From Candidatus Binataceae bacterium (lineage in GTDB: Bacteria; Desulfobacterota; Binatia; Binatales; Binataceae), in contig JAMXLL010000309.1 in assembly GCA_024281015.1 (NCBI GenBank), forward strand, positions 1-33,516: DNA of 33,516 nucleotides, written 5' to 3'. Each line of letters opens with the position of its first letter. Within the stretch, counting starts at the first letter, position 1. The notes under the pieces were generated by a model. The model did no database searches, had not been told where the DNA came from, and saw only the letters and a program-made list of their open reading frames with translations. Below are positions 14,245-22,759 of the stretch, piece by piece. Made by a program: the position numbers and the translations under genes.

Positions 14245-15720
14245 TTAGACGTTGGGATAAGCTTCGCTGCCCATTTCCAATGCATCGAGGCCGCTCCATT
14301 CCACTTCCGCGGGAACCCGGTTACCGATAGTTCGCTCGACGACGACGAAAAAGGCCATCGCCAGGCCGAGAACCACGATCGCATTGGTTGAGATGCCTAT
14401 TACCTGGGCAATAAACTGGCCCACATCACCTTTAATCAAGCCCCGCACTGGACCCGCAACACCGTTCCAACCATCGCCATAACTGCCGTCGGCGAAGATG
14501 CCCACCGCCAGCGCTCCCCACAGGCCGCACACCCCGTGCACTGGAATAGCGCCGGCCGGATCATCCACGCGCAAGCGCCGCTCCAACCCGAGCACACTGG
14601 CGACTACCAGAAATCCGGCAATAATCCCAATCAGTACCGCTGCTGCCGGCGAGACAAAGGCAGAAGACGCAGTAATCGCGACCAACCCGCCCAACAAACC
14701 ATGGCAGGCCATTGCTACGTCCGGTCGGTGGTATCGCTGTTGTAGGTAAAGAATCGCAGTCAGCGACCCGGCCGCCGATGCGAGCACCGTGTTGACTGCG
14801 ATCAGACCGATGCGTGGATCGGATGCCGCCAGGGTCGAACCCGTGTTCAAGCCAAACCAGCCAAACGCCAGGATCAAAGTGCCGGCCATTGCTAATGGCA
14901 GGTTATGTCCCGCCATCAACCCAATCGCGCCGTCGCGGCGAAATTTGCCGATCCTGGGCCCCAGCACCATCGCCCCCGCCAACCCAGTGAGACCTCCGGT
15001 CATGTTGACGACTGACGAGCCGGCAAAATCAACATGACCATGCCCGAGTCCAAAGTTAACTCCCAGTTGTGAGAGCCAGCCGCCCCCCCACACCCAATTG
15101 GCATAGAGCGGGTAAAGGAACATCGACATAAAAAAGCCGTAGAGCAGGAAGGCCGAGAACTTCCACCGTTCGGCCATCGCGCCCGTCGGAATCGTCGCCG
15201 CCACCCCCATGAATACCGTCGCGAACAGGAACATCGCGAGACTGCCGGGATCGTTGTTGACCGCTATCAAGCCGAATTTACTGAAGCCGATCAGCCCAAA
15301 CGCGTGATGACCAAAACGGACGCCGAGTTCGCGGTGCGCCAGGCCGAAAGCACCGAGCGACGCCCACTGATGAATCCCACCCATCATAAATCCGTAGCCT
15401 GTCAACCAGAAACCAATCAGGCCTACCGGATATACAACCAGGTTCATGGCCATGGTGTTGACGGCATTTTTGGCGCGGGTGAAGCCTGTTTCCAGCAGCG
15501 CGAATCCGAGCTGCATCAGCATCACCAAAAAGCTCATGAGCAGAACCCAGGCGAGGTTCAGGTTATAGGTCAGCGCCTCGGCCGCCGGCGGACGGTCCAA
15601 TTGCACAGCCTCAACGGGGCTGCTCGCCGCTAGCAACGAGACGAAAGCAAACACAACCACCGCGACGATCAAAGGGGCCAAGGGCGCGCCCCGGCGGCGA
15701 AGTACGAACTGCCCCATCAT
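14245..15720 (-). CDS. amt: Ammonium transporter (Amt family) with an atypical first pore position
   Basis: A 491-residue Amt protein. An N-terminal hydrophobic segment (about 15-38) looks like a signal helix, followed by eleven membrane helices. Helix 1 carries the family block QLGFALLETGFTRAKNAVNTM. The helix 5 signature reads HVDFAGSSVVNMTGGLTGLAGA, so Asn239 stands where Amt proteins have the first of the two pore His (His168 in E. coli AmtB). The second pore His is present as His395 in VHGVCGLWG. The start ATG overlaps the stop of the Ser/Thr kinase gene by four bases (15717-15720), so the transporter is translationally coupled to it. No GlnK/PII gene is visible beside it, unlike most amt loci. 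Transport, sensing or both are possible. Confidence 0.93.
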   Translation of the reverse strand: MMGQFVLRRRGAPLAPLIVAVVVFAFVSLLAASSPVEAVQLDRPPAAEALTYNLNLAWVLLMSFLVMLMQLGFALLETGFTRAKNAVNTMAMNLVVYPVGLIGFWLTGYGFMMGGIHQWASLGAFGLAHRELGVRFGHHAFGLIGFSKFGLIAVNNDPGSLAMFLFATVFMGVAATIPTGAMAERWKFSAFLLYGFFMSMFLYPLYANWVWGGGWLSQLGVNFGLGHGHVDFAGSSVVNMTGGLTGLAGAMVLGPRIGKFRRDGAIGLMAGHNLPLAMAGTLILAFGWFGLNTGSTLAASDPRIGLIAVNTVLASAAGSLTAILYLQQRYHRPDVAMACHGLLGGLVAITASSAFVSPAAAVLIGIIAGFLVVASVLGLERRLRVDDPAGAIPVHGVCGLWGALAVGIFADGSYGDGWNGVAGPVRGLIKGDVGQFIAQVIGISTNAIVVLGLAMAFFVVVERTIGNRVPAEVEWSGLDALEMGSEAYPNV

Positions 15721-16733
15721 CGCATCTCCCCGCGGTACGAACTGTGCGGTTCAGGGTGGCCGGCCGGATATCGATTAGCCAGCCAAATAAGGAACGCGAA
15801 CAGGATGCCAAGCGACAGGAAAAAAAATGTTCCCCACAGGGCGCGCTTGAGCCGCAGGACAGCAGGATTGCGAGGATGCAGCCGGGTCGCCCGGCCGGTT
15901 AGGGCGACGCCATCCGGGTCGCACAATTCTCTGCCCATTTCGACCGCAGTGCTGTAGCGATCGCGCGGCTGACGTGCGATTGCGTGGAGGATTATTTCTT
16001 CGAGATGGGGGTCGAGATCGGGCCGGTAGCGCGACGGTGGCTGCGGGTCTTCACTGCCTTTGGCTCGCATCAGCGCGTAGACGTTGTCGCCCTCAAATGG
16101 CAGGTTTCCGGTCAACAATTCGTAAAAAATCATTCCCAAGGCATAAATGTCGGTGCGAACATCACCGCGCCTGCCGCTAATCTGCTCCGGGGCCATATAG
16201 TCGGGCGTGCCGATTGTCGAGGAAAGGCCGGACCAGGTCAGGCGGCGGGCCGATTCATCCAGGGCTATGCCGAAATCCATTATTTTGACCTGCCCCTCTT
16301 TGGTGACCAGGATATTTTCGGGCTTAAGATCGCGATGAATCACGCCCTGGCTGTGCATATAGACCAGCGCACGGCAGATCTGACGCGCGATGTCGAGTCC
16401 CTCGGCGATATCGAGCTGGCGTTTGTCCCGCGCTATCGCCCGCAGGGAGACACCCTCGATGTATTCCATCGCGATGTACATGCGGCTTTTGCGCTTGGGT
16501 GTAAGCACGCGAATGATATTGGGATGATCGAGGCGACGGCCGATTTCCTCCTCCCGTTGGAATCGGCCGTAGAAGACTACGTCGCTTTCAAACTGCAGGT
16601 ACGGGACCTTGATGGCAACCGTCCCGCCGTTCGCCAGGTCACGGCCCTTAAAGATCGAGGCCATCCCGCTGCGTGCGATCAACTCGGTGAGCTCGTACTG
16701 GTCGAGCTTCTCGCCAACATTAACCTCGCGCAT
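15717..16733 (-). CDS. Ser/Thr protein kinase (Hanks type) with a C-terminal membrane anchor
   Basis: A 338-residue eukaryotic-like kinase. The catalytic core (about 12-275) has the invariant VAIK Lys42, HRDLKPEN (Asp135, Asn140), DFG (Asp153) and APE (181-183) motifs. The Gly-rich loop is degenerate: LIARSGMASIFKG, where only one Gly of the usual GxGGMG remains. After the kinase domain comes a basic linker, then a single membrane helix (GTFFFLSLGILFAFLIWLA, about 301-319) and a 19-residue His/Arg tail with no sensor domain outside. It sits between a PP2C phosphatase gene upstream (75 bases) and amt downstream (4-base overlap). A kinase-phosphatase switch acting on the transporter, or gated by it, is a reasonable inference. 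Confidence 0.94.
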   Translation of the reverse strand: MREVNVGEKLDQYELTELIARSGMASIFKGRDLANGGTVAIKVPYLQFESDVVFYGRFQREEEIGRRLDHPNIIRVLTPKRKSRMYIAMEYIEGVSLRAIARDKRQLDIAEGLDIARQICRALVYMHSQGVIHRDLKPENILVTKEGQVKIMDFGIALDESARRLTWSGLSSTIGTPDYMAPEQISGRRGDVRTDIYALGMIFYELLTGNLPFEGDNVYALMRAKGSEDPQPPSRYRPDLDPHLEEIILHAIARQPRDRYSTAVEMGRELCDPDGVALTGRATRLHPRNPAVLRLKRALWGTFFFLSLGILFAFLIWLANRYPAGHPEPHSSYRGEMR

Positions 16734-16808
16734 TCTAATGCCGGGAGCGGCCTCCGCGGCAGGTTAACATCGCCCTTTAGCAGGATTCAATCGGCTGGCG
16801 CTGCCGCT

Positions 16809-17663
16809 TTATGAGCCACGACGCCTGAATAACGATGCCATGCGGCCCCGCCATCCCGCCCTGATTTCCGGCGGGTCCGCCTTGGACGTAAAGATCGCGA
16901 CGGTCAAATTGTCGGCGGTGCCACGACGGTTAGCGAGATCGATCAACCCCCGGCATGCTGCCGCCGCTTCTAATCCTTGCACTGCTGGTGCGAGCTCATG
17001 GTCCTCGATGACGCTATAGAGGCCATCTGTGCACACCAGCAGCTGATCGTTTCGTTCCAGCGGCATCATGATCCGATCTACTGCCACGATCAATTCATGC
17101 CCCAGGCATCGGCTGAGAACGGAGCGCTCGGGATGGCGGCGCGCGTTGGCAGCACTTATCAGACCCATCCGCACGCGCTCCTGGACAACCGTGTGGTCTT
17201 TTGTGATCTGCCGCACCTTGCCGCGGCGGATGTGGTAGATGCGGCAATCACCAACATGAGCAGCATACAAAACACCGGCGTGGACGACTGCGGCGGTGAG
17301 AGTGGTAGCCATGCGGCGAAGTTCGGGGACCGTGAGTGCGCGGTTATGGATTTCGATATTTGCCCGCTGAACAGCGCGATGAAGCCGTTTAGCCGGATCC
17401 CATCCGGCCGGGCTCTCGGAGAAGGCACGCAGGGTTACCTCGATTGCCTGTGCACTGGCGATCTCGCCCCCTTCATAACCACCGACACCATCGGCGACCG
17501 CGAAGACCACACAACTCTCATCCTCTTCGTGGCTGCCACAGGCGTCCTCGTTGTTTTCGCGATTGGTGCCGACATCACTGAGCAAAGCCAGATCAAAGGA
17601 GCGGATTGCGGTTGGCACCGCTATAGCCGAGGAGTCCATTAGTTTACCATCACAGCGCGTCAT
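16809..17663 (-). CDS. PP2C-family Ser/Thr protein phosphatase
   Basis: A 284-residue soluble PP2C phosphatase. The metal-site motifs are all present: SDVGTNRENNEDACG (Asp40), VADGVGGYEGGEIAS (Asp58, Gly59), AHVGDCRIY with the ITKDHT loop, LLVCTDGLYSVI (Asp213) and GTADNLTVAIF (Asp251). It is likely to reverse phosphorylation by the kinase encoded just downstream, the common bacterial PP2C-STPK pairing. Two ATG codons are possible (17663 and nine codons in); neither has a strong ribosome site. A palindrome lies about 32-43 bases upstream. The C-terminus is basic (WRGRMASLFRRRGS). Confidence 0.94.
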   Translation of the reverse strand: MTRCDGKLMDSSAIAVPTAIRSFDLALLSDVGTNRENNEDACGSHEEDESCVVFAVADGVGGYEGGEIASAQAIEVTLRAFSESPAGWDPAKRLHRAVQRANIEIHNRALTVPELRRMATTLTAAVVHAGVLYAAHVGDCRIYHIRRGKVRQITKDHTVVQERVRMGLISAANARRHPERSVLSRCLGHELIVAVDRIMMPLERNDQLLVCTDGLYSVIEDHELAPAVQGLEAAAACRGLIDLANRRGTADNLTVAIFTSKADPPEIRAGWRGRMASLFRRRGS

Positions 17664-17694
17664 GTCGTTGAGCTTGACATTTAGTCAACTGATG

Positions 17695-17706
17695 ATGTCA
17701 CGACAT
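17695..17706. promoter_or_regulatory. Palindrome upstream of the PP2C-kinase-amt operon
   Basis: ATGTCACGACAT is a perfect 5-bp inverted repeat with a 2-base centre, 32 bases before the PP2C start. TGACA/TGTCA half-sites recur around it (17673-17679, 17697-17700). It may be an operator for the operon; no regulator can be named. Confidence 0.3.
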
Positions 17707-17815
17707 ATTCCTAATCATGACCGGTCGAACACTTCGGGCGGACCCGTCCTGCACGGATCCGCCCGCCATTCCGAAAGTCAGTTAACCGTGCCAAAAACGG
17801 TCCCTTTGGAGACCC

Positions 17816-19477
17816 TCACGCCGGCTTTTCGACCAGAACGGTGGCCCGGCCCTTACGGCGCGAATTGCGTGAGAAATAGATGGCGCCGTAGACTCCCCAA
17901 ATTACCGAAAACGCCACGGCCAGGAGCGGTTCCTTAGCACTGCCGAGGCCTTCGAGCGGCCCGATTATATAGAAGGCCAGGCAGGCAAAGTTGGCCAGCG
18001 CGCCGAAAATCGGCACGACCATGTGCTTGAAGCCGCTGAATTCGTGGTGCTCGCGAAATGCCACTATGCAAATGATGTTGGTCAAGCCGTACAGCACGAA
18101 AGTGCCAAAGTTCGACAGTAATGTGATGAGGAGTAGCCCATTGGGAAGCGATGAGAGCGTCGCATTCGAGCCCAGGCCCACCAGGTACCAGATGTTATGG
18201 GGCAGCGCCGCTATCGTTTTGTCGTCAGGGGCAGAACCGCCGCCGAAGAAGAGCAATGCGCCGAATGCTCCCAATACTGCCGAGATGGTTGCCAGCGTCC
18301 AAATCGCGCGATGGGGTGTCAGATTGTCGCCGTGCAGCAGCCCGAAATGCTCGGGAACTTCCTCGTCGCGCCCCATGGCGTAGGTGACCCGCGCGCCGGT
18401 GTTGATGCAGGCCAGGGTCGTCCCGATCAAGGCCAGGAAAACCGTAAATGCTTCTACCAGCATGAATGCCTGGCCATGACCACCCAACAACGCATTACCC
18501 ACGATGGTCATCATGTCGCCGATCGGTGCTGCCGAGCCCTTCGCATCGTTTAGGCTGTAAGCGCTGTTCAAGAAATAATTCGCCGCGAAGTACTCGATTA
18601 GGTACATGATCAGGCACTGGATCGTGATCGATAGCAAGACGCCGCGCGGAATGTCCTTCTTGGGATTCTTGGCCTCTTCTCCTAGCGATGTCACCGACTC
18701 AAAGCCCACCAGCAACAGGATTGCGATCGTCGCTTGCAGCATCGTCCAGCTCACTCCGTGCGGCATAACGACCGAAAGTGCACTCGGGTGTGATGGCGAG
18801 TTGCCGGTCAAACCGTAATGTAGAATTTTGTGAGTGCCATCAAGCGCGAAGCCGGTGGAACCTTCGGGATGTCCGAGCCGGTATGAGATCGCGAGCGCGG
18901 CGAAGAAAAGAAGCGCGATGATCTGAACGATATTGATAGTGAGATTTACATTGGTTGAGCCCGTCACTCCCCTGAACGCAATCCACGCCACAAAATAAGA
19001 GAAACCTATCGCGATCAGCGCCATGAAGACCGGTCCCGGAATAGCCGCGTTGATAAAGCCGGGGGCCAAATTGCCGATGATGTAACCCATCATCACGCCC
19101 ATCGTCGCTACCATCACTCCCGGATAGACCCAATAGTAAAGATGCGACGACCATCCAATGACAAATTTCGCAATGCGCGAGAACCGGTAGGCATGAGTTG
19201 TATTGAGAAATGCCTGCTCGGCGAACAAGTACGAGCTACCGGCGCCCGGAAAGAGTTTGGATAACTCCGCGTACGATATCGCGGTGGCGTAGGCGAGCAG
19301 CAGGGCAAAAACAATCCCAGCCCACATTGCCAAGGCCGACGGGAACACGTACCCCGCTTGGATTACGAATGTAATCCAGAGGAACGCTCCCGGCGCGATC
19401 AGGGCCATCGCGTTTACAGTGACGCCGGTCAGACCGAGCGTCGGTTTCATCTTTGGTGCTTCAGCAGCGGCAGCCAT
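17816..19477 (-). CDS. APC-superfamily amino acid permease
   Basis: A 553-residue permease with about 12 to 14 membrane helices. It has the APC N-terminal signature LGLTGVTVNAMALIAPGAFLW (unwound helix 1), AISYAELSKLFPGAGSSYLFAEQAF (helix 2-3), the helix 6 block LLLVGFESVTSLGEEAKNPKKDIPRGV and the later GARVTYAMGRDEEVPEHF. These identify a cation- or proton-coupled amino acid or amine importer. It has a clear AAGGAGAA site before the ATG at 19477. It is 150 bases from the PP2C operon on the same strand, with an imperfect GC-rich hairpin (about 17737-17765) in the gap but no T tract. Nitrogen acquisition is a shared theme with amt. The substrate cannot be chosen from sequence. Confidence 0.92.
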   Translation of the reverse strand: MAAAAEAPKMKPTLGLTGVTVNAMALIAPGAFLWITFVIQAGYVFPSALAMWAGIVFALLLAYATAISYAELSKLFPGAGSSYLFAEQAFLNTTHAYRFSRIAKFVIGWSSHLYYWVYPGVMVATMGVMMGYIIGNLAPGFINAAIPGPVFMALIAIGFSYFVAWIAFRGVTGSTNVNLTINIVQIIALLFFAALAISYRLGHPEGSTGFALDGTHKILHYGLTGNSPSHPSALSVVMPHGVSWTMLQATIAILLLVGFESVTSLGEEAKNPKKDIPRGVLLSITIQCLIMYLIEYFAANYFLNSAYSLNDAKGSAAPIGDMMTIVGNALLGGHGQAFMLVEAFTVFLALIGTTLACINTGARVTYAMGRDEEVPEHFGLLHGDNLTPHRAIWTLATISAVLGAFGALLFFGGGSAPDDKTIAALPHNIWYLVGLGSNATLSSLPNGLLLITLLSNFGTFVLYGLTNIICIVAFREHHEFSGFKHMVVPIFGALANFACLAFYIIGPLEGLGSAKEPLLAVAFSVIWGVYGAIYFSRNSRRKGRATVLVEKPA

Positions 19478-19835
19478 TGGTTCTCCTTTGGAGCTCTGCG
19501 CGAAACAGAGCGGCTCAACTTGCCGGGAATTGGCAACGCAGTCCGGCCCGTTGGAGCAATGCGGATGCCACTAAAGCCGCGATGCAAACATTGCGAGATG
19601 CAGCAATCTGATGCCCATCATGCGGGCATTCGCTCATCTGCTGGTCATCTGTCAGTGCGTTTCGTAGTCAGGCCCTTGATGGCCTGCCGGTCACAATTAG
19701 CTGAAAGCAACTTGGGCTGGTCAGGGGCAACAACTCGCTATAGCTAGGTGGCCGGGATGTCCCCCAAGCTGGTCTGAATGGAGGTGCCATGCGGCGCAGT
19801 TTTGCGTCGCTCGCGGCGCTGTCGTATCTGCGCTG
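19478..19835. other. Intergenic region upstream of the permease gene
   Basis: No supported gene. Short inverted repeats occur (for example ATGCCC/GGGCAT near 19612-19630) without a T tract. A plus-strand ATG at 19789 has a fine ribosome site (GGAGGT), but its 50-odd codons run antisense into the transaldolase gene and have no recognisable content. The permease promoter should lie here, but I could not fix its boxes. Confidence 0.5.
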
Positions 19836-20486
19836 CTATATTTTTTGGCGGGTTTTGTGCCAGTCGGCCAGAAAATTATCCAGTCCCAAATCAGTCAATG
19901 GATGCTTGAGGATTTGCTTGATGACGTTGAAGGGCAAGGTTGCTACGTGAGCTCCGGCTTCGGCTGCGCGCAGCAGATGATTGGGGGAGCGCACCGAGGC
20001 AACGAGCACCTCGGTAGAGAAAGCGTAGTTCCTGAAGATCTTGACGATCTGTTCCACGACGGTGAAGCCGTCCTGGCCAATATCGTCGAGTCGTCCCACA
20101 AAGGGAGAAACGTAGGCCGCCCCGCACTTAGCCGCCGCCAAAGCCTGCAGTGGAGAGAAGATCAAAGTCACATTGACCCGGATAGCACGGCTGCATAGGG
20201 CCCTCGTCGCCTTCAGCCCCTCAACCGTGAGGGGGCATTTGACAACGATCTTCGAATCCAGGCGCGCAAGTTTTTGCCCCTCTTCCACCATCAGGGGCGC
20301 CTCGCGTGCCACCACTTCGGCGCTTACCGGTCCATCAACAGTCTGACATAGTTCGCGCAACACGTCCGCATACGGACGGCCAGTCTTGGCGATTAGACTG
20401 GGGTTAGTGGTAACCCCGTCCACTAAGCCCCAATCGACTGCTTCGCGGACTTCGTTAACGTCGGCAGAATCGATGAAGAACTTCAT
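19836..20486 (-). CDS. tal: Transaldolase / fructose-6-phosphate aldolase-like protein
   Basis: A 216-residue short transaldolase of the TalC/FSA type. It catalyses dihydroxyacetone transfer in the non-oxidative pentose phosphate pathway, or aldol cleavage of fructose 6-phosphate. It opens [20 protein letters not shown], then [12 protein letters not shown], and carries the Schiff-base lysine as Lys83 in [15 protein letters not shown]. The usual residues after it are IPMT, so Cys-Pro-Leu-Thr is a small variation. The later [31 protein letters not shown] and [28 protein letters not shown] are typical. The ATG overlaps the folK stop by four bases, so it is the last gene of a dapL-folK-tal operon. 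Confidence 0.94.
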   Translation of the reverse strand: MKFFIDSADVNEVREAVDWGLVDGVTTNPSLIAKTGRPYADVLRELCQTVDGPVSAEVVAREAPLMVEEGQKLARLDSKIVVKCPLTVEGLKATRALCSRAIRVNVTLIFSPLQALAAAKCGAAYVSPFVGRLDDIGQDGFTVVEQIVKIFRNYAFSTEVLVASVRSPNHLLRAAEAGAHVATLPFNVIKQILKHPLTDLGLDNFLADWHKTRQKI

Positions 20487-21040
20487 CGTGTAAGTACCTC
20501 TCGTGAGGACGCGGGACGAAGCAAGTCGGCACGCGCCAGGCTTACTCGCTGCGGCGATTTGAGACCGGCTAACAGCTCAGAGATAGTAACATTGAGCTCA
20601 GGGTGAATCAGAGCGGGCGCCAGTTCGGCCATCGGCGCCAAAACGAAGCGTCGCTCGTGCAGGTGCGGATGGGGCACGGTGAGAGTGAGGGTTCGGATAA
20701 TCTCTCTGTTGAAAAAGAGCAAATCCAGATCAATCACACGCGGCCGGTACTTGCGGTGTTGGGCGGGTTTCTTGCGCGCCACAACTGGCCGCCGCCCCAT
20801 CTTGCGTTCCACCGCGAGCAGGCGCCGCATCAGTACATCCGCCGCCATGTCTGTTTCAAGTTCCACCACTCCGTTGAGGAACACACCTTCGATGTCGCCC
20901 ACCGGCTCGCTTTCATAGATGGAAGAAAGGCGGACAATACGGCTCTCCGGCAGTTGCCTGATGTGCTGAATCGCCTGCCGATAATTGGCGGCTCTATCGC
21001 CGAGATTAGTGCCTAATCCGATGAAGGCCCGATTGGGCAT
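20483..21040 (-). CDS. folK: 2-amino-4-hydroxy-6-hydroxymethyldihydropteridine pyrophosphokinase (HPPK)
   Basis: A 185-residue HPPK, which transfers pyrophosphate from ATP to 6-hydroxymethyl-dihydropterin in folate synthesis. Visible are [12 protein letters not shown] at the N-terminus, [20 protein letters not shown], the Mg-binding Asp pair in [12 protein letters not shown] (Asp104, Asp106) and [21 protein letters not shown]. The ATP-site loop is a little longer than in E. coli, with a basic insert ([13 protein letters not shown]) before the Asp pair. It starts eight bases after dapL and overlaps tal by four bases. No folP or folB lies in the window. Confidence 0.96.
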   Translation of the reverse strand: MPNRAFIGLGTNLGDRAANYRQAIQHIRQLPESRIVRLSSIYESEPVGDIEGVFLNGVVELETDMAADVLMRRLLAVERKMGRRPVVARKKPAQHRKYRPRVIDLDLLFFNREIIRTLTLTVPHPHLHERRFVLAPMAELAPALIHPELNVTISELLAGLKSPQRVSLARADLLRPASSREVLTR

Positions 21041-21048
21041 CCTCGCCG

Positions 21049-22215
21049 CTATATCCGGAGCGCCTTGATTCGTTCCACCGCTTCACGCAAACGTTCGTTC
21101 GGCACCGTTAGGGCAAAACGAACATACCCTTCACCACTTTTGCCAAATCCGGAACCGGGCGTAATCACCACGCCGGTTTCCTTTAACAGGCGTTCGGTAA
21201 ACGAGGCCGAGGTGTAGCCCCGTGGGACGCTGGCCCAAACGTAAAAGGTGGCGCGCGGCAATTCGCAGCCCAGACCGATGGCGCGCAACGCCTCTACCAT
21301 AAGGTCCCGCCGTTGTTGATAGATCGAACAATACTGGCGCAGGCTGTCTTCAGGACCGGTCAGGCCCGCGATTGCCGCTTCCTGCACTGCCTGGAATACG
21401 CCCGAATCGACGTTAGTCTTTACGGTTCCCAGTGCGCCGACTAATCGCGCGTTGCCGACCGCAAACCCGACGCGCCAGCCAGTCATCGAGTAGGTTTTCG
21501 AGAGCGAGTGAAACTCGATAGCACATTCCCGCGCACCGTCGAACTCGAGCACGCTTGGAGCGCGATAGCCGTCGAAAACAATTTCTGAATACGCCATATC
21601 ATGCGCAAGGATGATGTTGTTATCCAGGCAAAATTTTATGGCGCGGCGAAAAAACGTCTCGTCGGCGGTCGCTGCGGTGGGATTGTTGGGATAGTTGAGC
21701 CACATCAGCTTGGCGCGGCGCGCGATTTCAGCCGGGATCTCACTCAGATCCGGAAGAAAATTATTTTCCTTGCGCAGCGCCATGAAATAGGGCTGGCCCC
21801 CATTAAATACGCATCCCGAGTAGAACACCGGATAACCGGGGTCGGGGATCAGCACGAAATCACCGGGGTCAACCACCGCCACCGGGAAATTAGCTATTCC
21901 TTCCTTGGAGCCAATCAATGCACACGCTTCAGTGCGAGGGTCGAGCACAACGCCAAACCTTGACTTGTACCAACCACAGGCGGCTTCGCGAAAACGCTCA
22001 AGCCCTTGGTAATCGGGATAACGATGATTCGGCGGCAGCTCGGCTGCTTGCTGGCACGCCTTCACGATGTAGGGCGGAGTCGGTAGATCCGGATCGCCAA
22101 TTCCCAGGCTGATAACGTCGACGCCACTTTGCTGCACTTCGCGCTTGAGCCGATCCAGCTCGGCAAAAAGGTAGGGCGGTAACAGGCTTAATCGCGAGGC
22201 AAGCTTAATCTGCAC
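21049..22215 (-). CDS. dapL: LL-diaminopimelate aminotransferase
   Basis: A 388-residue class I/II PLP aminotransferase of the DapL type. It makes LL-diaminopimelate directly from tetrahydrodipicolinate for lysine and peptidoglycan, bypassing the succinylase or acetylase steps. Key parts are SLGIGDPDLPTPPYIV, HRYPDYQGLERFREA, GSKEGIANFP (residues 102-111), LNYPNNPTAATA (Asn177), the PLP-contact Asp206, and the Schiff-base Lys240 in SLSKTYSMTGWRVGFAVG. HxYPxYxG and the GSKEGI block favour DapL over plain aspartate aminotransferases. It is the first gene of the dapL-folK-tal operon. The ATG at 22215 lacks a strong ribosome site. Confidence 0.9.
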   Translation of the reverse strand: MQIKLASRLSLLPPYLFAELDRLKREVQQSGVDVISLGIGDPDLPTPPYIVKACQQAAELPPNHRYPDYQGLERFREAACGWYKSRFGVVLDPRTEACALIGSKEGIANFPVAVVDPGDFVLIPDPGYPVFYSGCVFNGGQPYFMALRKENNFLPDLSEIPAEIARRAKLMWLNYPNNPTAATADETFFRRAIKFCLDNNIILAHDMAYSEIVFDGYRAPSVLEFDGARECAIEFHSLSKTYSMTGWRVGFAVGNARLVGALGTVKTNVDSGVFQAVQEAAIAGLTGPEDSLRQYCSIYQQRRDLMVEALRAIGLGCELPRATFYVWASVPRGYTSASFTERLLKETGVVITPGSGFGKSGEGYVRFALTVPNERLREAVERIKALRI

Positions 22216-22759
22216 GTGGCGCTGCGCGCTCCGAAACTCAAGGATATTAAAGTAACTAACATACTTTAGATGGCGCCGAAACGGCCTTTTGCCGGCCGCC
22301 CAGATACCCGGCTCCGGGTCATGAACATCGCCGGATCGAATTAGCAGCTCCTCGCGCGCCTGTGGACACGGCAGTTACAGTCATTGGAGCCTGGCTCTGG
22401 CGGGCGTTTAGCTGCTGAAGATAACTCCTGGCGTGCTTCGGCTCACTCGGGTTTGGCCGACTTCATTTTGCCGCAAATCAAATATTATCTCTGCTTGCGG
22501 AACGCCCATCCGAATGTTAGTTATTCTCGCGTTTGTTTACCGGCAGGCGATTATCGCGTACCGGCAGGAGCGCGCCTTAAAGGCAGTCACTATTGTCTGC
22601 TCTGGAACGGTACCTCGCGCAACCTAGCCGAGCCGGTGAAGCGAAGCCCTTGAGTCTGCCACGTGAAGTCCGTGAGATGTGCCGTATACCAGCGGAGGCG
22701 GCTTCGGCCATATGAGCTAGCAGCCGCGGCTGGTGCAGCCGTGACGTGAAGAAGCGACG
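22216..22759. other. Divergent control region between dapL and the respiratory operon
   Basis: About 540 bases with no supported gene. It must hold the promoter of the ACIII-oxidase operon on the plus strand and of dapL on the minus strand. Features seen: CCGCAA (22471-22476) and TTGCGG (22495-22500) form an inverted repeat around a TATTAT at 22483-22488, and a tandem 10-bp repeat lies at 22538-22568. Neither gives an unambiguous promoter. Confidence 0.5.
22538..22568. repeat. Tandem TACCGGCAGG boxes with a 21-base period
   Basis: TACCGGCAGG occurs at 22538-22547 and again at 22559-22568, each preceded at a variable distance by TCGCG. The 21-base period equals two helical turns, the spacing expected for a regulator binding one face of the helix. 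It lies about 190 bases before actA. Confidence 0.35.

Noticed and set aside
15984-17642. Long plus-strand frames opposite the kinase and phosphatase genes
   Set aside because: Antisense to clear catalytic-motif genes; typical GC-rich shadow frames.
17737-17765. GC-rich hairpin after the APC permease gene as a terminator
   Set aside because: The stem is good (one mismatch) but no T tract follows on the minus strand, so termination is not supported.
19789-19950. Plus-strand small ORF with a GGAGGT site
   Set aside because: Mostly antisense to the transaldolase gene, about 53 codons, no motif; likely chance.
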